Assembly (NCBI GenBank): GCA_023512835.1
Contig: CM042092.1
Coordinates: forward strand, 24,603,543-24,667,542
DNA from: Taxillus chinensis
Taxonomy: Eukaryota > Streptophyta > Magnoliopsida > Santalales > Loranthaceae
Direction: 5' to 3'
Length of the DNA stretch: 64,000 nt
In this document: one piece after another, positions 24,389 through 34,245 of the stretch
How the letters are laid out: each line of letters opens with the position of its first letter
Position numbering within the stretch: position 1 is the first letter of the stretch
Translations under genes and position numbers: made by a program
Notes under the pieces: generated by a model
What the model was told of the DNA's origin: nothing
The model's database searches: none
Seen by the model: only the letters and a program-made list of their open reading frames with translations

Positions 24389-24400
24389 GCTCTGATACCA
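24389..24400 (-). other. Primer-binding site of G2
   Basis: The minus strand reads TGGTATCAGAGC two bases after the 5' LTR end. This is complementary to the 3' end of initiator methionine tRNA, the usual primer of plant chromoviruses and many other LTR elements. Confidence 0.9.
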
Positions 24401-24402
24401 CT

Positions 24403-24786
24403 TGTCATGGGGTCAGCCTTTATAGCAGTTTAACCCGTGCAGCACCTAGTTCTGACCTGTACGAAGGAACGCTAGGTCAGCCTAACTCGTCGCATTTGGA
24501 TCAGAACCCATCGATTCGTTGTAAAGCAATTGTGTAGGGAAGCGCTTAGCGGAAAAATAATTGAACAAAGGTAACAAACGATTGTATTGATTGCTTAAAA
24601 GCTTTACAACATCACTCCACTACATATAAATGTTAACACTTTTCTGGCTATGTCACCAGGAGACATCATATATAATCGAAATCTAAAATCTCTACAACTT
24701 ACTCTATAAGCTAAGTACAACACTTTATAAGGGGGAAATACCCCAAAATGGCCTAAGTATGCTAGGATAAGCCTCGGTCCGTGACA
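24403..24786 (-). repeat. 5' LTR of G2 (384 bp)
   Basis: Minus-strand start TGTCACGGACCG and end ACCCCATGACA. It aligns along its length with the G1 3' LTR (7827-8208). It is directly followed on the minus strand by the spacer AG and the PBS. Confidence 0.9.
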
Positions 24787-25142
24787 ATGGGGACATGAGC
24801 CTCCTAAGGGGGTGGATCGTGGAGTCCGTAGATTTCACAAGTCCCACATCGGACTCGAGGGAGAATGAAGCGTGTCTCATAAGGATAGCATGGATACCTC
24901 TCTAGCATGACACGTTTTGGGGTGTCAGTGGGCACTACCAAGAACAAAGCCGTGCGAGCAGTGGCCCAAAGCGGAACAATATTGGGTTATGAGAGCCTTA
25001 AATTGTTACATTTTTCATTAGTTTTCATTACATAAGTAATTAAATAGGTTGAGTTAAGTTTTATAAGTCCTCCGGTAGAGTACGATCTAGGTTAAGCCAC
25101 TGGTTATACTTAGTTTAAATTTTATTTGGAGTACGTGTGCAA

Positions 25143-25552
25143 CAAACCTACAAAAGATGTTAGTTTTCACAAAATCCATAACAACTTTGGAGTCATCAGT
25201 CCTTGTGGCTTTCGCCTCCACCCACTTACTCACATAATCCACAACAACCAATATATACTCATAACCAAAAGAACTAGGAAAGAGGCCCTTGAAATAAATA
25301 CCCTAAACATCAAAAAAGTTCACAAAATATCATAGGTTGTTGAGGCATCTCATGTTTCCTAGATATATTACCAATATATTAGCAATGATCACATGTTTTA
25401 CAAAACTCATAAGCACCATGAAATAAAGGAGGACCATCATGAAACAAAGTAGGACCATCCAAATTTGTTGCTTTCAAATTTGGACCAGTATGTTGATGAT
25501 TAAAGTGATCTGGTTCTACCTTTTGTTGAGAATGAGCCAATAAATTTTGTAG
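25143..25552 (-). pseudogene. Reverse-oriented Athila integrase scrap
   Basis: The minus strand encodes YEFCKTC, GNISRKHEMPQQP, SFGYEYILVVVDYVSKWVEA and VVMDFVKTNIF, the same integrase segment that Athila-1 has at 6920-7190 on the plus strand, but inverted. It joins the truncated Athila-1 3' LTR on its left (about 25142) and a fresh LTR on its right (25553). It is a rearrangement product, not a gene. Confidence 0.85.
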
Positions 25553-27284
25553 TGATCAATTTGGTCACTGTAAAATTTATCATTAAATTTGCATTTAATT
25601 TATGGGTTTTGATTTATTATTTTGTTAAATTGATGCATTTTTATAATAATTTTATTCTATTTTAATTATTTACCGTTTTAATCATTTTTATAGATTTAAT
25701 ATTAATTTTAATGGTTTTTAATTTTAAATTGATTATTCTAATTTTGATATTAATTCTTTGAGCTTAATTTGTAATTTTATTAAATGCTATTTGAGTTAAT
25801 TTTGATATTATTTCTTTGTATTGATTTATAATTTGGATTTTAATTTTAATTTTATTTGAATATTTTTGCATGCATGTGATTGGGAGAAAATTAGAAAGTA
25901 GTGGGTCGGATAGGAAATTTATGCATGTTGGGTGATGGGACAAGTTAATGTATGTATATGGTTTTATATTTTGTGAGTTAAAAAGAGAGGTGATGCCTCA
26001 AAATTTATGCAGTACGTAGGTGGAGGTGTGGATTTTAGATTAGAAACAAAGTGGGCTTGTGAGCATTAAATGTCAACTTATTTCATTATGTCAATTCACA
26101 ATTCTTTAAATATGACTAATACGCTCGACACCATGAAAGATCCCACGCGACACCATCTCTCTTACACCATTCATCTCTTTTTCATCCCAGCGCCGTCTCT
26201 CCTAATGATTCCATCAGTCCGTCACGCCCAGTGCAACATAGCAGCAATAGAAAGAGAGAGATTTGAGAGAGATTCGGCATTAAAAATTAAAGATCTGAAT
26301 CAAGTTTAAGATCAAATATTTAATTTCTTATGGCTTATTTTTTTTATTTTTTTTTAATTTTTGTTATTTTAATTTTTCAAATAGATTTATGATTTTCTAA
26401 CTGGAAAGATAATTATTTTATAATCAGTTTAGTATAACACTTTGAATGCTTATTTTTAATTCATGTTTTTATTATTTAATTTGGTATTGTACGTGTTATA
26501 ATTTAATTTTCTATGTCTTTAATTTATTAATTTAATATCTTGGTTAAGTATTGATTTAATAATTCATCGTGTATTAATATTTTTTTTGAGTGAAAAGATT
26601 TATTTCCTATAGAACGGGATAGTTTTTTGAGAATTAATTTATAATTATTCTGATTATAATAAATTTATAATTTAATTGTATTTATAGTGTCTTAATGTAG
26701 TTAAATTATGAGGTCATAATTTATCTAATTTATCTCTTGGGATAGTAATAAGCAGCATTCAAGTGTGAAGTTAAACTGTTTACATCTTCAATTAATTGAA
26801 TTTAGTAGTTATAAATCTTTGCTTTAAATATTTTTTTATTCAATCAAAAACTCTCTCAATTTTATATTTATTCTTTTTCATTAGTTTTCATTAAATAAGT
26901 AATTAAATAGGTTGAATTGAATTTTCTAAGTCATCTGGTGGATAACGATCTAGGTTAAGCCACTAGCTATATTTATTTTAAATTTTATTTGGATTACGTG
27001 TACAACAAACGTCCTTTTCAATTAGGAATTAAAATTATGGTGAAACTCAACTCCTAGACCTTTATTACCTTATTTTCTCTTTTCTAAGTGGTTTTGTTTA
27101 TTTTCTTTATTTTATTTTCATTTATTTTAAGTTATTAATTTATCTTTGCTTAGACAATGGGAGTATAATTAGGTTAGAAGTTTTCAACCATGTCTTTATG
27201 GGATCGACCCAAACTTATCCTTTCTATAGGTTAGTTCAAAGTTATAAATTTATTTTGAGAGTGTGAGTATGATAATACGTTTCA
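25553..27284 (+). repeat. 5' LTR of a second Athila-like element (Athila-2), 1732 bp
   Basis: It starts TGATCAATTTGG and ends CGTTTCA at 27284, five bases before a PBS-like site. It runs parallel to the Athila-1 LTR, including CTTGGGATAGTAATAAGC, CATTCAAGTGTGAAGTTAAA and CGATCTAGGTTAAGCCACT. It supplies the LTR 3' part missing from Athila-1, for example GGGATCGACCCAAACTTA. Confidence 0.8.
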
Positions 27285-27289
27285 TTAAT

Positions 27290-27308
27290 TGGCATCATTG
27301 CTAGGGAA
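27290..27308 (+). other. Decayed Athila primer-binding site
   Basis: TGGCATCATTGCTAGGGAA differs from the Athila PBS as I remember it (TGGCGCCGTTGCCGGGGAA, aspartate tRNA type) mostly by C-to-T and G-to-A changes. That is the pattern expected from deamination of methylated cytosines in a silenced element. Confidence 0.75.
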
Positions 27309-28319
27309 GTTTGGGGAAAATTTAATCAAAAGTGTGACTATTGGACTAAACATAGATTTGTATTTGCTTTTTATTTTTGTTTGTTTGAGTGATTTTATTT
27401 CTCATATTTATATACTTTTATTTGTTTGATTGTGCTAGTAGGCTATAGAATTTCATTGATATCATAATATGCTAATTAGTTGTGTATTTTGTGGTGGTGA
27501 GTATGAAATTTCTCAATGTTTGAAGGCCTCTCTTAACTACATCACTCGATTTTATTTCGGTGACTAATTCTAATTATGATGGTATTTTTACTACATATGT
27601 TAATTCATTGCCTTTATTGCATTGTACTTATTGTGGAAATCATAGCCATATGACTGATGATTATTATCTGAATTCTTGTGAGCTACCCGTTTCTTGTGAG
27701 GATGTTGGTGGATTGAGATTTTCTTAGTCTATCATAGATAAATTAACTAGTTAGTTAGATGCTCTAGCATTGATAGGACTGCTTTTGAGGACCTAGCTAA
27801 GGTAGCCCATAGGATTGATTTTGACTATTTCAATGATTCTAAATCTTATAAAGAGTGACATCAGACCTTGCGAGACCAAGACCATAATATTGGGGTTGTA
27901 TAAATTTCTAAATCTTGTTATCCCTTATGGTCACCACTTTATGATTGACCTTCATTTTGAAGCACCATATAAGCAAATAGAGAATATTGGATTAGAAGAC
28001 GAGCAACCTATTAGAGAGACAATTGATATTGGTATAGATGGGATTAATACTTTTTCTTGGTCCCCTTTGTCGATTTATTTTGTAGGACAATAACATAATT
28101 AATGACTACCATGCTGGGTGTATACCATTAGTTGATGGTTGGTGTTAATCATATATATAAGATCCATGTTGAGGGAGATATCCCTAAACATGAACTTAAT
28201 GATGACTCACAGCTGCATGTCTATGAACACGTGTTTGTAAGTCTAAGGTAAATACCTCGTATTGCTCTATTTCAAAAGAGGTACAGATAATTGAATATTT
28301 TAAGTTGTCCACCCACTCC
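27309..28319 (+). pseudogene. Athila-2 leader and gag scrap with two zinc-knuckle-like motifs
   Basis: Only fragments are readable. CVFCGGEYEISQC near 27490 has the CxxC...C spacing of a retroviral-type zinc knuckle with Y in place of H. CTYCGNHSHMTDDYY near 27625 resembles a second one with the last Cys changed. An open stretch at 27815-28093 has no recognisable domain. Stops are frequent. Two knuckle-like motifs about 140 bases apart are not typical of Athila gag, so this may be a mosaic. TRIM-B1 is inserted at its right end. Confidence 0.45.
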
Positions 28320-28324
28320 CTATG

Positions 28325-28807
28325 TGTTGAGTCTCTAACGTCCCATAGATCAATCCCACATCGGTTAGGGCGAACATTGAGGTCGTCCTAATGAGGAGGC
28401 TCATGTGCACCTTGTCACAACGCGTTTTAACGGGTCGCGGCCCGTTAAAACAAATCCGTGCCGCGGCCCATGGGTGGGTGCGTGAGTGCCAAAGCGGACA
28501 ATATTGTGATAGTGAGTGCCCTGGCCGAGGTCCAACAAGTGGTATCAGAGCCGGGTCCTCTAGACCAATGGTGGGATTGGGGGGGAGATTGTTGGGTCTC
28601 TAACGTCCCATAGATCAATCCCACATCGGTTATGGCGAACATTGAGGTCGTCCTAATGAGGAGGCTCATGTGCACCTTGTCACAACGCGTTTTAACGGGT
28701 CGCGGCCCGTTAGAAACAAATCCGTGCAGGCTGCGGCCCATGGGTGGGTGCGTGAGTGCCAAAGCGGACAATATTGTGATAGTGAGTGCCCTGGCCGAGG
28801 TCCAACA
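28325..28807 (+). mobile_element. TRIM-B1, complete miniature LTR element, 483 bp, TSD CTATG
   Basis: The 5' LTR is 28325-28537 (213 bp) and the 3' LTR is 28590-28807 (218 bp). Both run TGTTG(A/G)GTCTCTAACG to GAGGTCCAACA, and by eye they differ by only a few substitutions and one small indel. The PBS TGGTATCAGAGCC is at 28540-28552 and the purine tract GGGATTGGGGGGGAGAT precedes the 3' LTR. A perfect duplication CTATG flanks it (28320-28324 and 28808-28812). The internal region is 52 bp, with no coding capacity. The LTR contains CCCACATCGGTTAGG, a motif common in plant TRIMs. It was necessarily mobilised in trans. Confidence 0.95.
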
Positions 28808-29099
28808 CTATGTTATTTATTTGTTTCACCTATTTCCTTTTCCTTTTTTAAATATTACTTATTGTTCATCTATATGTAAGACTCGGTGCAAAAAATGTTT
28901 TATATGATTAAAAAAGTTATTTTTTGTGTTCCAATGCCTCTATAAATAGTATGTTAATCTCAAGCCTCATGAACATGTCAAGAAAATTGGCAAATTGAGC
29001 ATCAATATTTTATTTTCTCACTATATGATAATAGTATAGGAGTCTTCAAAATATGAGGCTTTTATGCAAATTTAATGCCAAATTGATATCTCAAACCTC

Positions 29100-30960
29100 T
29101 CATGAATAGGTCTCTCAACCTCCTCTATTTATTCTTCCAAGTCATCCACAGAAGCATATGTTTTCTCTTTGTGAGCCTTGCTAGAGCTAGGCTACAATTT
29201 AGGTTCCATTATTTCTTTTAACACTCTACCGCTCCTTAAGGTGATGGCTTTATAATATTCCTCTAAGTTCACCTCTATACTGCTAGGGAATGAACCCTTC
29301 TGCTATGAATTAACAGAAATAGCAAGTTAGCCAATTTGTTGCTAATTTCCTTTCATTATTGTGCCCAAATCACACACTGTACCTTTTATATTATTTATTT
29401 TTGCATCAATATTATTCAAGCATGTCTCAGTTTATTAAGTAAACCTGAAAAAGAATTGTTTCATCTCATCATTTAAGGCCTTGTCCCTTGCTTGTTTTTT
29501 GTGGTGGTTGATTACTGAGCCCATTGTTTTCTAGTTAATTGGATGAGGATTCATGGCATTCTTTTGATTAACCTATGACAAGTTCTCATGATTCTTGTTA
29601 TTCAGATGATACTACCGAGGAGGAGGGCTACTTTGGAAGTTCTGTCTCTAGTACTATCCCTTCCCCCAATGTATTACACCTCTTCTATTGGAGCTGAATC
29701 ATAAGTATGCTGCCTGGAAGTGTTATCTCCTGGGCCTCCCACTTTTATTGCCAAAGCGGTCATATGTTGTGTGAAAATAACTACTTTACTAGTCAAGTCG
29801 CCCACTTTATCTTCAGTAATTACTACAACTATCTTGCATGAATGTCTCTCATTTGGCCACTGATAATTATTCATGGTTATTCTCTCTAATATCCCACATG
29901 CTTCAGTTGCCTCTTTTAGCATGAAAACATTGCCAACAGCAACATTAAAGTTTCATTTCATCTACGGTGTCAGTCTTATAAAGAAGGACTAAATTTGAAA
30001 CCACTTTGGTAAGCTGTTGGTTGGATATCTTTTGACTAAAAGCACTAATAGCAAATTCATTATAAAGAGTCTGTTTCCCTTTATTTAGGAGAAAAAATTA
30101 AGAATTCATAAAATCATTCCCACAACAGAAGACCTATATTTAACTTTTTCTAAAAGGTTTGTACAGTATTTCCCAATATATTATAAAATATTGTTTACTC
30201 CTTATAATTATTAAATTACATATAAAAATTTTCTCTCACCTTCACTTTCCCACAACATTTACTTTTATTTCATATTAAATTTAAAAATATTATTAAATAA
30301 AAAATAGCATAAAATATTATTTTAATGATATAGAGAGTGATTTAGGGAATCTATTGTGGTATATATTTGTATAGGAAAGCAAAAAGTTATTTAAATCTGT
30401 AAAATTAAGGAATATCAATGAGAAGCAGTTGCGAATGCTCTAAGTCTTTAAACCTCTCCTATACCTCATACAATGATTCAGTCTCTTTCTACTTTAACAG
30501 ATTAATCTTACTTTGTAGCTTGATCATCTTTGCTGGTAGGAAAAATTTAAATAAAAATTTTCTGACAATTCTACCCAAGTGTTGATGTTACCTAGTGGTC
30601 ATCTTTACTCTATCCCTCGATGAAAAAGGAAAGAGTTTAAGACAGAGTGCATCTTCAGAAACACTATTTATCTTGATAGTATCTTCTAAAAACTGGTTAA
30701 TATGATTATGTGGATCCTCAGCTGTTGACCCTCCATATTGCTACTGACTCACCATATGTATTAATGCATATTTTAGCTCAAAATTTGTTGTTTGCACCGG
30801 CTGCTTCTAAATTCCAAAAAAAATGAGTTGACACGACTGGTTGTGCACTGTCTATCAATATCTATGGCTAATTTACTGCATTTCTTTGTTACATTACCAT
30901 TATACTTTCACAAATGCCCTTTGAACTTGCAAGAGCTATTTCTACATCGAGTGCTCTTTT
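29100..30960 (-). pseudogene. Reverse-oriented Athila-like gag (Athila-3)
   Basis: Read on the minus strand from 30780 down: ELKYALIHMVSQ, QYGGSTAEDPHNHINQFLE, SVSEDALCLKLFPFS, KFFLPAKMIKL and KETESLYEVWERFKDL-like words (the W position is a stop), then NNYQWPNERHS at about 29850, and SFPSSIEVNLEEYYKAITLR near 29270. This is the canonical order of Athila gag. Several stops and a roughly 340-bp AT-rich interruption (30080-30420) disable it. It faces the plus-oriented Athila-2, so the two remnants converge around TRIM-B1. Its own PBS and LTR lie to the right. Confidence 0.85.
30080..30420. other. AT-rich insertion within the Athila-3 gag
   Basis: About 340 bases of AT-rich sequence separate two gag segments that are contiguous in related elements. 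It begins near GAGTCTGTTTCCC and ends near GAATGCTCT. A GCTCT terminal word is shared with MITE-like sequence at 33768-34245, but clear terminal inverted repeats were not found. A MITE is the likely explanation. Confidence 0.4.
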
Positions 30961-31234
30961 CTCCCTCATCGATTCCCTCAAAGTCCTCTCAGGTTTAGTA
31001 TCTATAGGCAACAACTCCTAAGAGTCTGGGTGATGCATACAACGAAAAATAAAGTTCAAAACCTAAATAAACTTGCAAACAAAATAGATAAAAGAAAACA
31101 CTTGGTAATACCACACAATAAAACAATAAAAATAAAAATAAAACACCGAGAATAATTGCACACCAATGACTATACAATCTAAATCATAATTAATACTTTT
31201 GGTTTTAATGTCATCTAAAAAGTGACACCCCAAA

Positions 31235-31720
31235 TTCCCTCCAACGACATCAAAAACTTGATCGACTATAGTAGTGATTGAACTGCGAGTACACAAATCA
31301 AGTAATAACTAGAAATTTACTAGACGTTTAGATTATCATTCCCACAAGGAATGCAGTGTAAGTAGATAAGCACTAAGGATGAAAAGCTTCAATTATGTTT
31401 ATAGAACCAAAGATTATGAATTTTGAAATCTAAAATTAATTAAACTCCAATAATTAATTATGCGAAATGAATGATGTAATGCAATGAACTAAAATTATAA
31501 CTAAATGCAAACAATAGTTAATTGACTTAAGATGAAATTTCTGGATTAAGACTCTAGAGATGAGAACAATGGAATTGGACTTTACTATACTCTAATAATT
31601 GATTTTCAATGGATAAATTGTTATCTTAGATTAATCACTATCCAAATATAAAACCTTTTCACGTGATATTTATATTCAAAGATTGATTTAATAATGTTCA
31701 TGTAAAGCTTCGTACCTAAT
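31235..31720 (-). repeat. PBS and truncated 5' LTR of Athila-3
   Basis: On the minus strand TGATGTCGTTGGAGGGAA at 31235-31252 is a decayed form of the Athila PBS. The LTR lies to its right on the plus strand and ends (minus strand) GTACTCGCAGTTC...GATCAAG. Its outer limit is uncertain; repeat-like sequence fades near 31720. It is not closely similar to the Athila-1/2 LTRs, so this is a different subfamily. Confidence 0.6.
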
Positions 31721-33342
31721 TTAGTTTGTTAGTTAGTAACTAGATGTAATTGTTACAATTTGATTGTTGACGTGACCAATATTATGAGCGTTTATACTAT
31801 AATTGAGTTTCATTTGTAGACAAGTGTCCTGGAAAGGTATTTAAGTTATTTTGGTAGTATTTTAGGATTTGATGAATTAAATGTTAAGTTAATTTAGTTT
31901 CATTATGAATTTTCATTTAGTTAATATTTTGTTTTTGATTTGATATTTAAAAATGGAGTTATAAAATAAAATCAAAAAATATATAGTATTTAAGGAGAGA
32001 TGTTAATTGAAAACATGATTGTTTTTGAAAACTGTGGGCCCAGTGATTTTTTAGTATTTATGAGTGGTGTAAATTCATCTAGGCCCATAGTTTTTAAAAA
32101 CAATCGTGTTTTGAAAAATAATACAGGTAAGACAAACATAGTCTAAGCTAGCAGTCATGTTTTTGGTTTTTGTGCTTAAGGCTTCTAAAGGCCATAGTCA
32201 TGTCTAGTTTTGGGAGGATATGAGCTTTGGTGATTCAGCTTCTGGATCTAAGGTAGGTGTTCCATCTCCTCTTTCTCTCCTCCTTTTCCCTTTCTGTCAT
32301 ATTAGAATTAAGATCTAGAACCCTATCTCTATTAGATTAATTTGTGTAATTAACCATTGGTAAAATTTAAAATAATGGAATCCGTGTAATTAATCATTGG
32401 TAAAATTTAGAATAATGACCCTATAAATTCATGAGACATGTATTGTGTTCTTGTGGATGAACTTATAAACCAAATTTAGGATTTGATAGTTTAAGATAAT
32501 ATAGGTTGTTAGAATTTTTATCCAATTTGTTTAGAGGCTGATCTAAGCTTGATCCTTATATATCTTGTTGATTTTGTTGTTATACTTACAATAAATGTTC
32601 CTTTGAGATGTTGCATGACTTCTTGAGCATAGAAACTCTGGGGATAAGTTGTTTCATGTAGTCGTGAGACATTGAGATATACATTGGGTAAGGAACGTAG
32701 CTAACACAACACATTGGGCCATTGTTTCTACCTGGCATGTAGCGTGCACGTGCATAGACCAAGTCATTTTGTGCAGTCCCCGTGGTGTCTGTTGTGCATG
32801 GTTTGTGCACAGGGTGTACACAAAGTGCTTTGCTCCTTGTAGTCGCTCTATGCAACCTATTCTGTGAAATAGTTTTGTTGGTTTTGTTTTTATTTTTGAT
32901 TTCAACCCTTGTTGATTTTCATATGAGCTTATAGCTTCCATTAGTGGACTTGGGATAAATAACTCCTATTTGCTAGTGTTGCGTTTTAAATAATAATTTC
33001 ATGTATTTGATGGGTAAGTTAGCGGTTAACCTGTTGTTACTTGTTTGAATATTTTGTTCACTATGTGATTTTATACTTGATAGCTCTCCTTTGTTAAGTT
33101 GAATATACTGAAGATTAAATCCTCAATAACTTTTCTTTGGTCTACTCGAGCTTCCAACATATCGTGTTACCTAATCAACATATCGAGCAAACACAAAGCT
33201 CAAGCACTAACATATTGAGTAAACAGTAACCTTTAGCTCTATCTTCATGTACTTTTCAAATAAACTAAAAAATCATATAAAAACATAAAAGCAACTTTTT
33301 CACTTGTTAGCTCGTTAGTACAAGAGATATAATAAAAATGGA
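31721..33342. other. Intergenic sequence, no gene recognised
   Basis: Mostly AT-rich. It contains the fold-back repeat at 32009-32113. A minus-strand open stretch at 32586-32941 looks non-random in length but has no recognisable domain, no codon bias that I can see, and no splice-supported neighbours. Confidence 0.5.
32009..32113. repeat. Fold-back hairpin, 32-bp arms, 41-bp loop
   Basis: The left arm 32009-32040 (GAAAACATGATTGTTTTTG...GGGCC) and right arm 32082-32113 (GGCCCATAG...GTGTTTTG) are reverse complements with about four mismatches. A transcript through this site would form a long near-perfect stem. The size fits a tiny MITE or a solitary hairpin that could yield small RNAs. Confidence 0.75.
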
Positions 33343-33556
33343 TGTAAAATGGAGTGTAGATCCTCTGCGGTAATTGCATGGTACAATAGATCAAAACTAC
33401 ATAGTTTTGGTGTTTTAAAAAAACTACATAGTTTAAATGTTTAAAAAAATTATATATCAAAATAGTATAGTTTTGGTGTAAAGAATACCAAAACTATGTA
33501 GTTTTGGTCCATTGTACGGTATAATAACTGTAGATGATTCTGGTTCTGTAAAATGA
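33343..33556. mobile_element. Fold-back MITE-like element
   Basis: The left arm (about 33343-33413) holds ATCAAAACTACATAGTTTTG and the right arm (about 33485-33556) holds its counterpart ACTATGTAGTTTTGGTCC, with further imperfect pairing outward (GGTACAATAG / CCATTGTACGG). The middle repeats ACTACATAGTTT once more. No clear target duplication was found. It has no coding capacity. Confidence 0.6.
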
Positions 33557-33767
33557 TATAAAACAATAAGGAAAACATCATAAATACCTTAAACTTGAGT
33601 TAATAGCGATATAACTCACTGCTATCACCCTTCATGGCTCCAAATATAATTAACTGTATTTAAGGTTTTAGGAGTTAATCATAACTTGAGTATTTGAGAA
33701 TATAAATATTAATACGATGACATATGCGTCAAATTATCAAGACAGCAATTAAAGCACTAAGAGCATC

Positions 33768-34245
33768 ATATTGTTCCATATCGATAAATTTAACTAAAAA
33801 TTTAATATCAAGCCTATTTAAAATTCAAATATTCGATGAAATGCATTAAATACAGCACATTTTGATCTTATCAAATTTTTAAATGGCTAACTTCGACTTA
33901 CAGTCGGAATCTTCGTGGCAAGCTACTATAGCTTTATCAAACGTCTCTCTCGCCATTGCCGACACCATGTTTCTCTCTCTCTCTCTCTCATGTCTCTCTT
34001 GCATCAAATATCTCTCTCATCCATCCGTCACCCAAACCGTGGTTAACGATGGCGTCGGGGCAAGCCACTGACTGGGTCGATGTCGAGGTGGTGGTTTGGG
34101 GGTGGGGCCGTGGGGGGTTGGGGGAGTGGAGGAGGGAGGTGAGACAACGTTGCCGGAACCGTTGAAGTATTTATTTTCATCAAGAAGTATTTATTTTCAT
34201 CGAATTTTAAAGTTTGGTTTGATAAAATCATTGTTAATGCTCTTA
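33768..34245. mobile_element. MITE-like element with TAAGAGCAT ends and GC-rich centre
   Basis: The left end is ACTAAGAGCATCA and the right end is TTAATGCTCTTAC, short inverted ends of a kind common in plant MITEs. The centre is unusual: a CT microsatellite (about 33970-33992), then a G-rich stretch at 34078-34140 (GTGGTTTGGGGGTGGGGCC). Near the right end a 21-base unit ending GTATTTATTTTCATC is directly duplicated (34164-34200). The short plus-strand ORF (33883-34071) has no known match. Confidence 0.45.

Larger units (their letters stand above)
20468..24786 (-). mobile_element. Chromovirus Ty3/gypsy element G2, internally deleted at its 3' side
   Basis: A sister copy of G1. In minus orientation it has an intact 384-bp 5' LTR, PBS, gag, protease, RT, RNase H and part of integrase, and then jumps into the middle of the 3' LTR. 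The C-terminal integrase, chromodomain, polypurine tract and first part of the 3' LTR are gone. Stops and frameshifts are fewer than in G1, and it keeps longer open stretches, so it is probably the younger. It is inserted in the tiny internal region of TRIM-A. No clean duplication is visible; the outer end of its 3' LTR has extra bases (TGTCATAGTCCCACGG). Confidence 0.85.
20277..25010 (+). mobile_element. TRIM-A, a miniature LTR element split by G2
   Basis: The left LTR is 20277-20437 and the right LTR is 24820-25010 (191 bp). Both start TGGAGTC and end TTACA, and both contain GTGGATACCTCTCTA and GGCCCAAAGC. The left LTR lacks about 30 bases near its start. A PBS, TGGTATCGAGCC (20440-20451), is nearly the met-tRNA type. 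The internal region is only about 50 bases, with a purine-rich CCTCCTAAGGGGGTGGATCG before the right LTR. No genes are present, so its replication must have used enzymes from other elements. G2 sits between the PBS and the polypurine tract. Flanks are T-rich (TTTTA / TTTTT), so the duplication is uncertain. Confidence 0.8.
2265..25142 (+). mobile_element. Degenerate Athila-like Ty3/gypsy element (Athila-1) with nested insertions
   Basis: The order protease, reverse transcriptase, RNase H, integrase, long non-coding 3' region and LTR is seen on the plus strand once four insertions are mentally removed: R2-1 (4489-6562), R2-2 with G1 (7282-13587), a CACTA element (13634-17136) and TRIM-A with G2 (20277-25010). 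The wording of its pol is typical of plant Athila elements, for example the integrase stretches VSNQELK and TRWIGPY. Gag and the 5' LTR are missing at the left edge. Many stops and frameshifts show it is long dead. The right end is a truncated 3' LTR fused to a reversed integrase scrap. Confidence 0.85.
19118..25142 (+). repeat. Athila-1 3' LTR, split by TRIM-A and truncated
   Basis: It begins TGATCACTACAAATTTTG and runs in parallel with the second Athila LTR at 25553 (TGATCAATTTGG...), sharing blocks such as CATTAAATTTGCATTTAATT. It is interrupted at 20276 by TRIM-A, resumes at 25011 with TTTTTCATTAGTTTTCATTA, and stops at about 25142 after GTGTGCAACAAAC, where the sister LTR continues to 27284. 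The last about 270 bases are therefore missing, replaced by reversed integrase sequence. Confidence 0.8.

Noticed and set aside
32586..32941. Minus-strand frames of 89-95 codons
   Set aside because: No recognisable domain, no splice partners and no second copy. Left as unannotated spacer.
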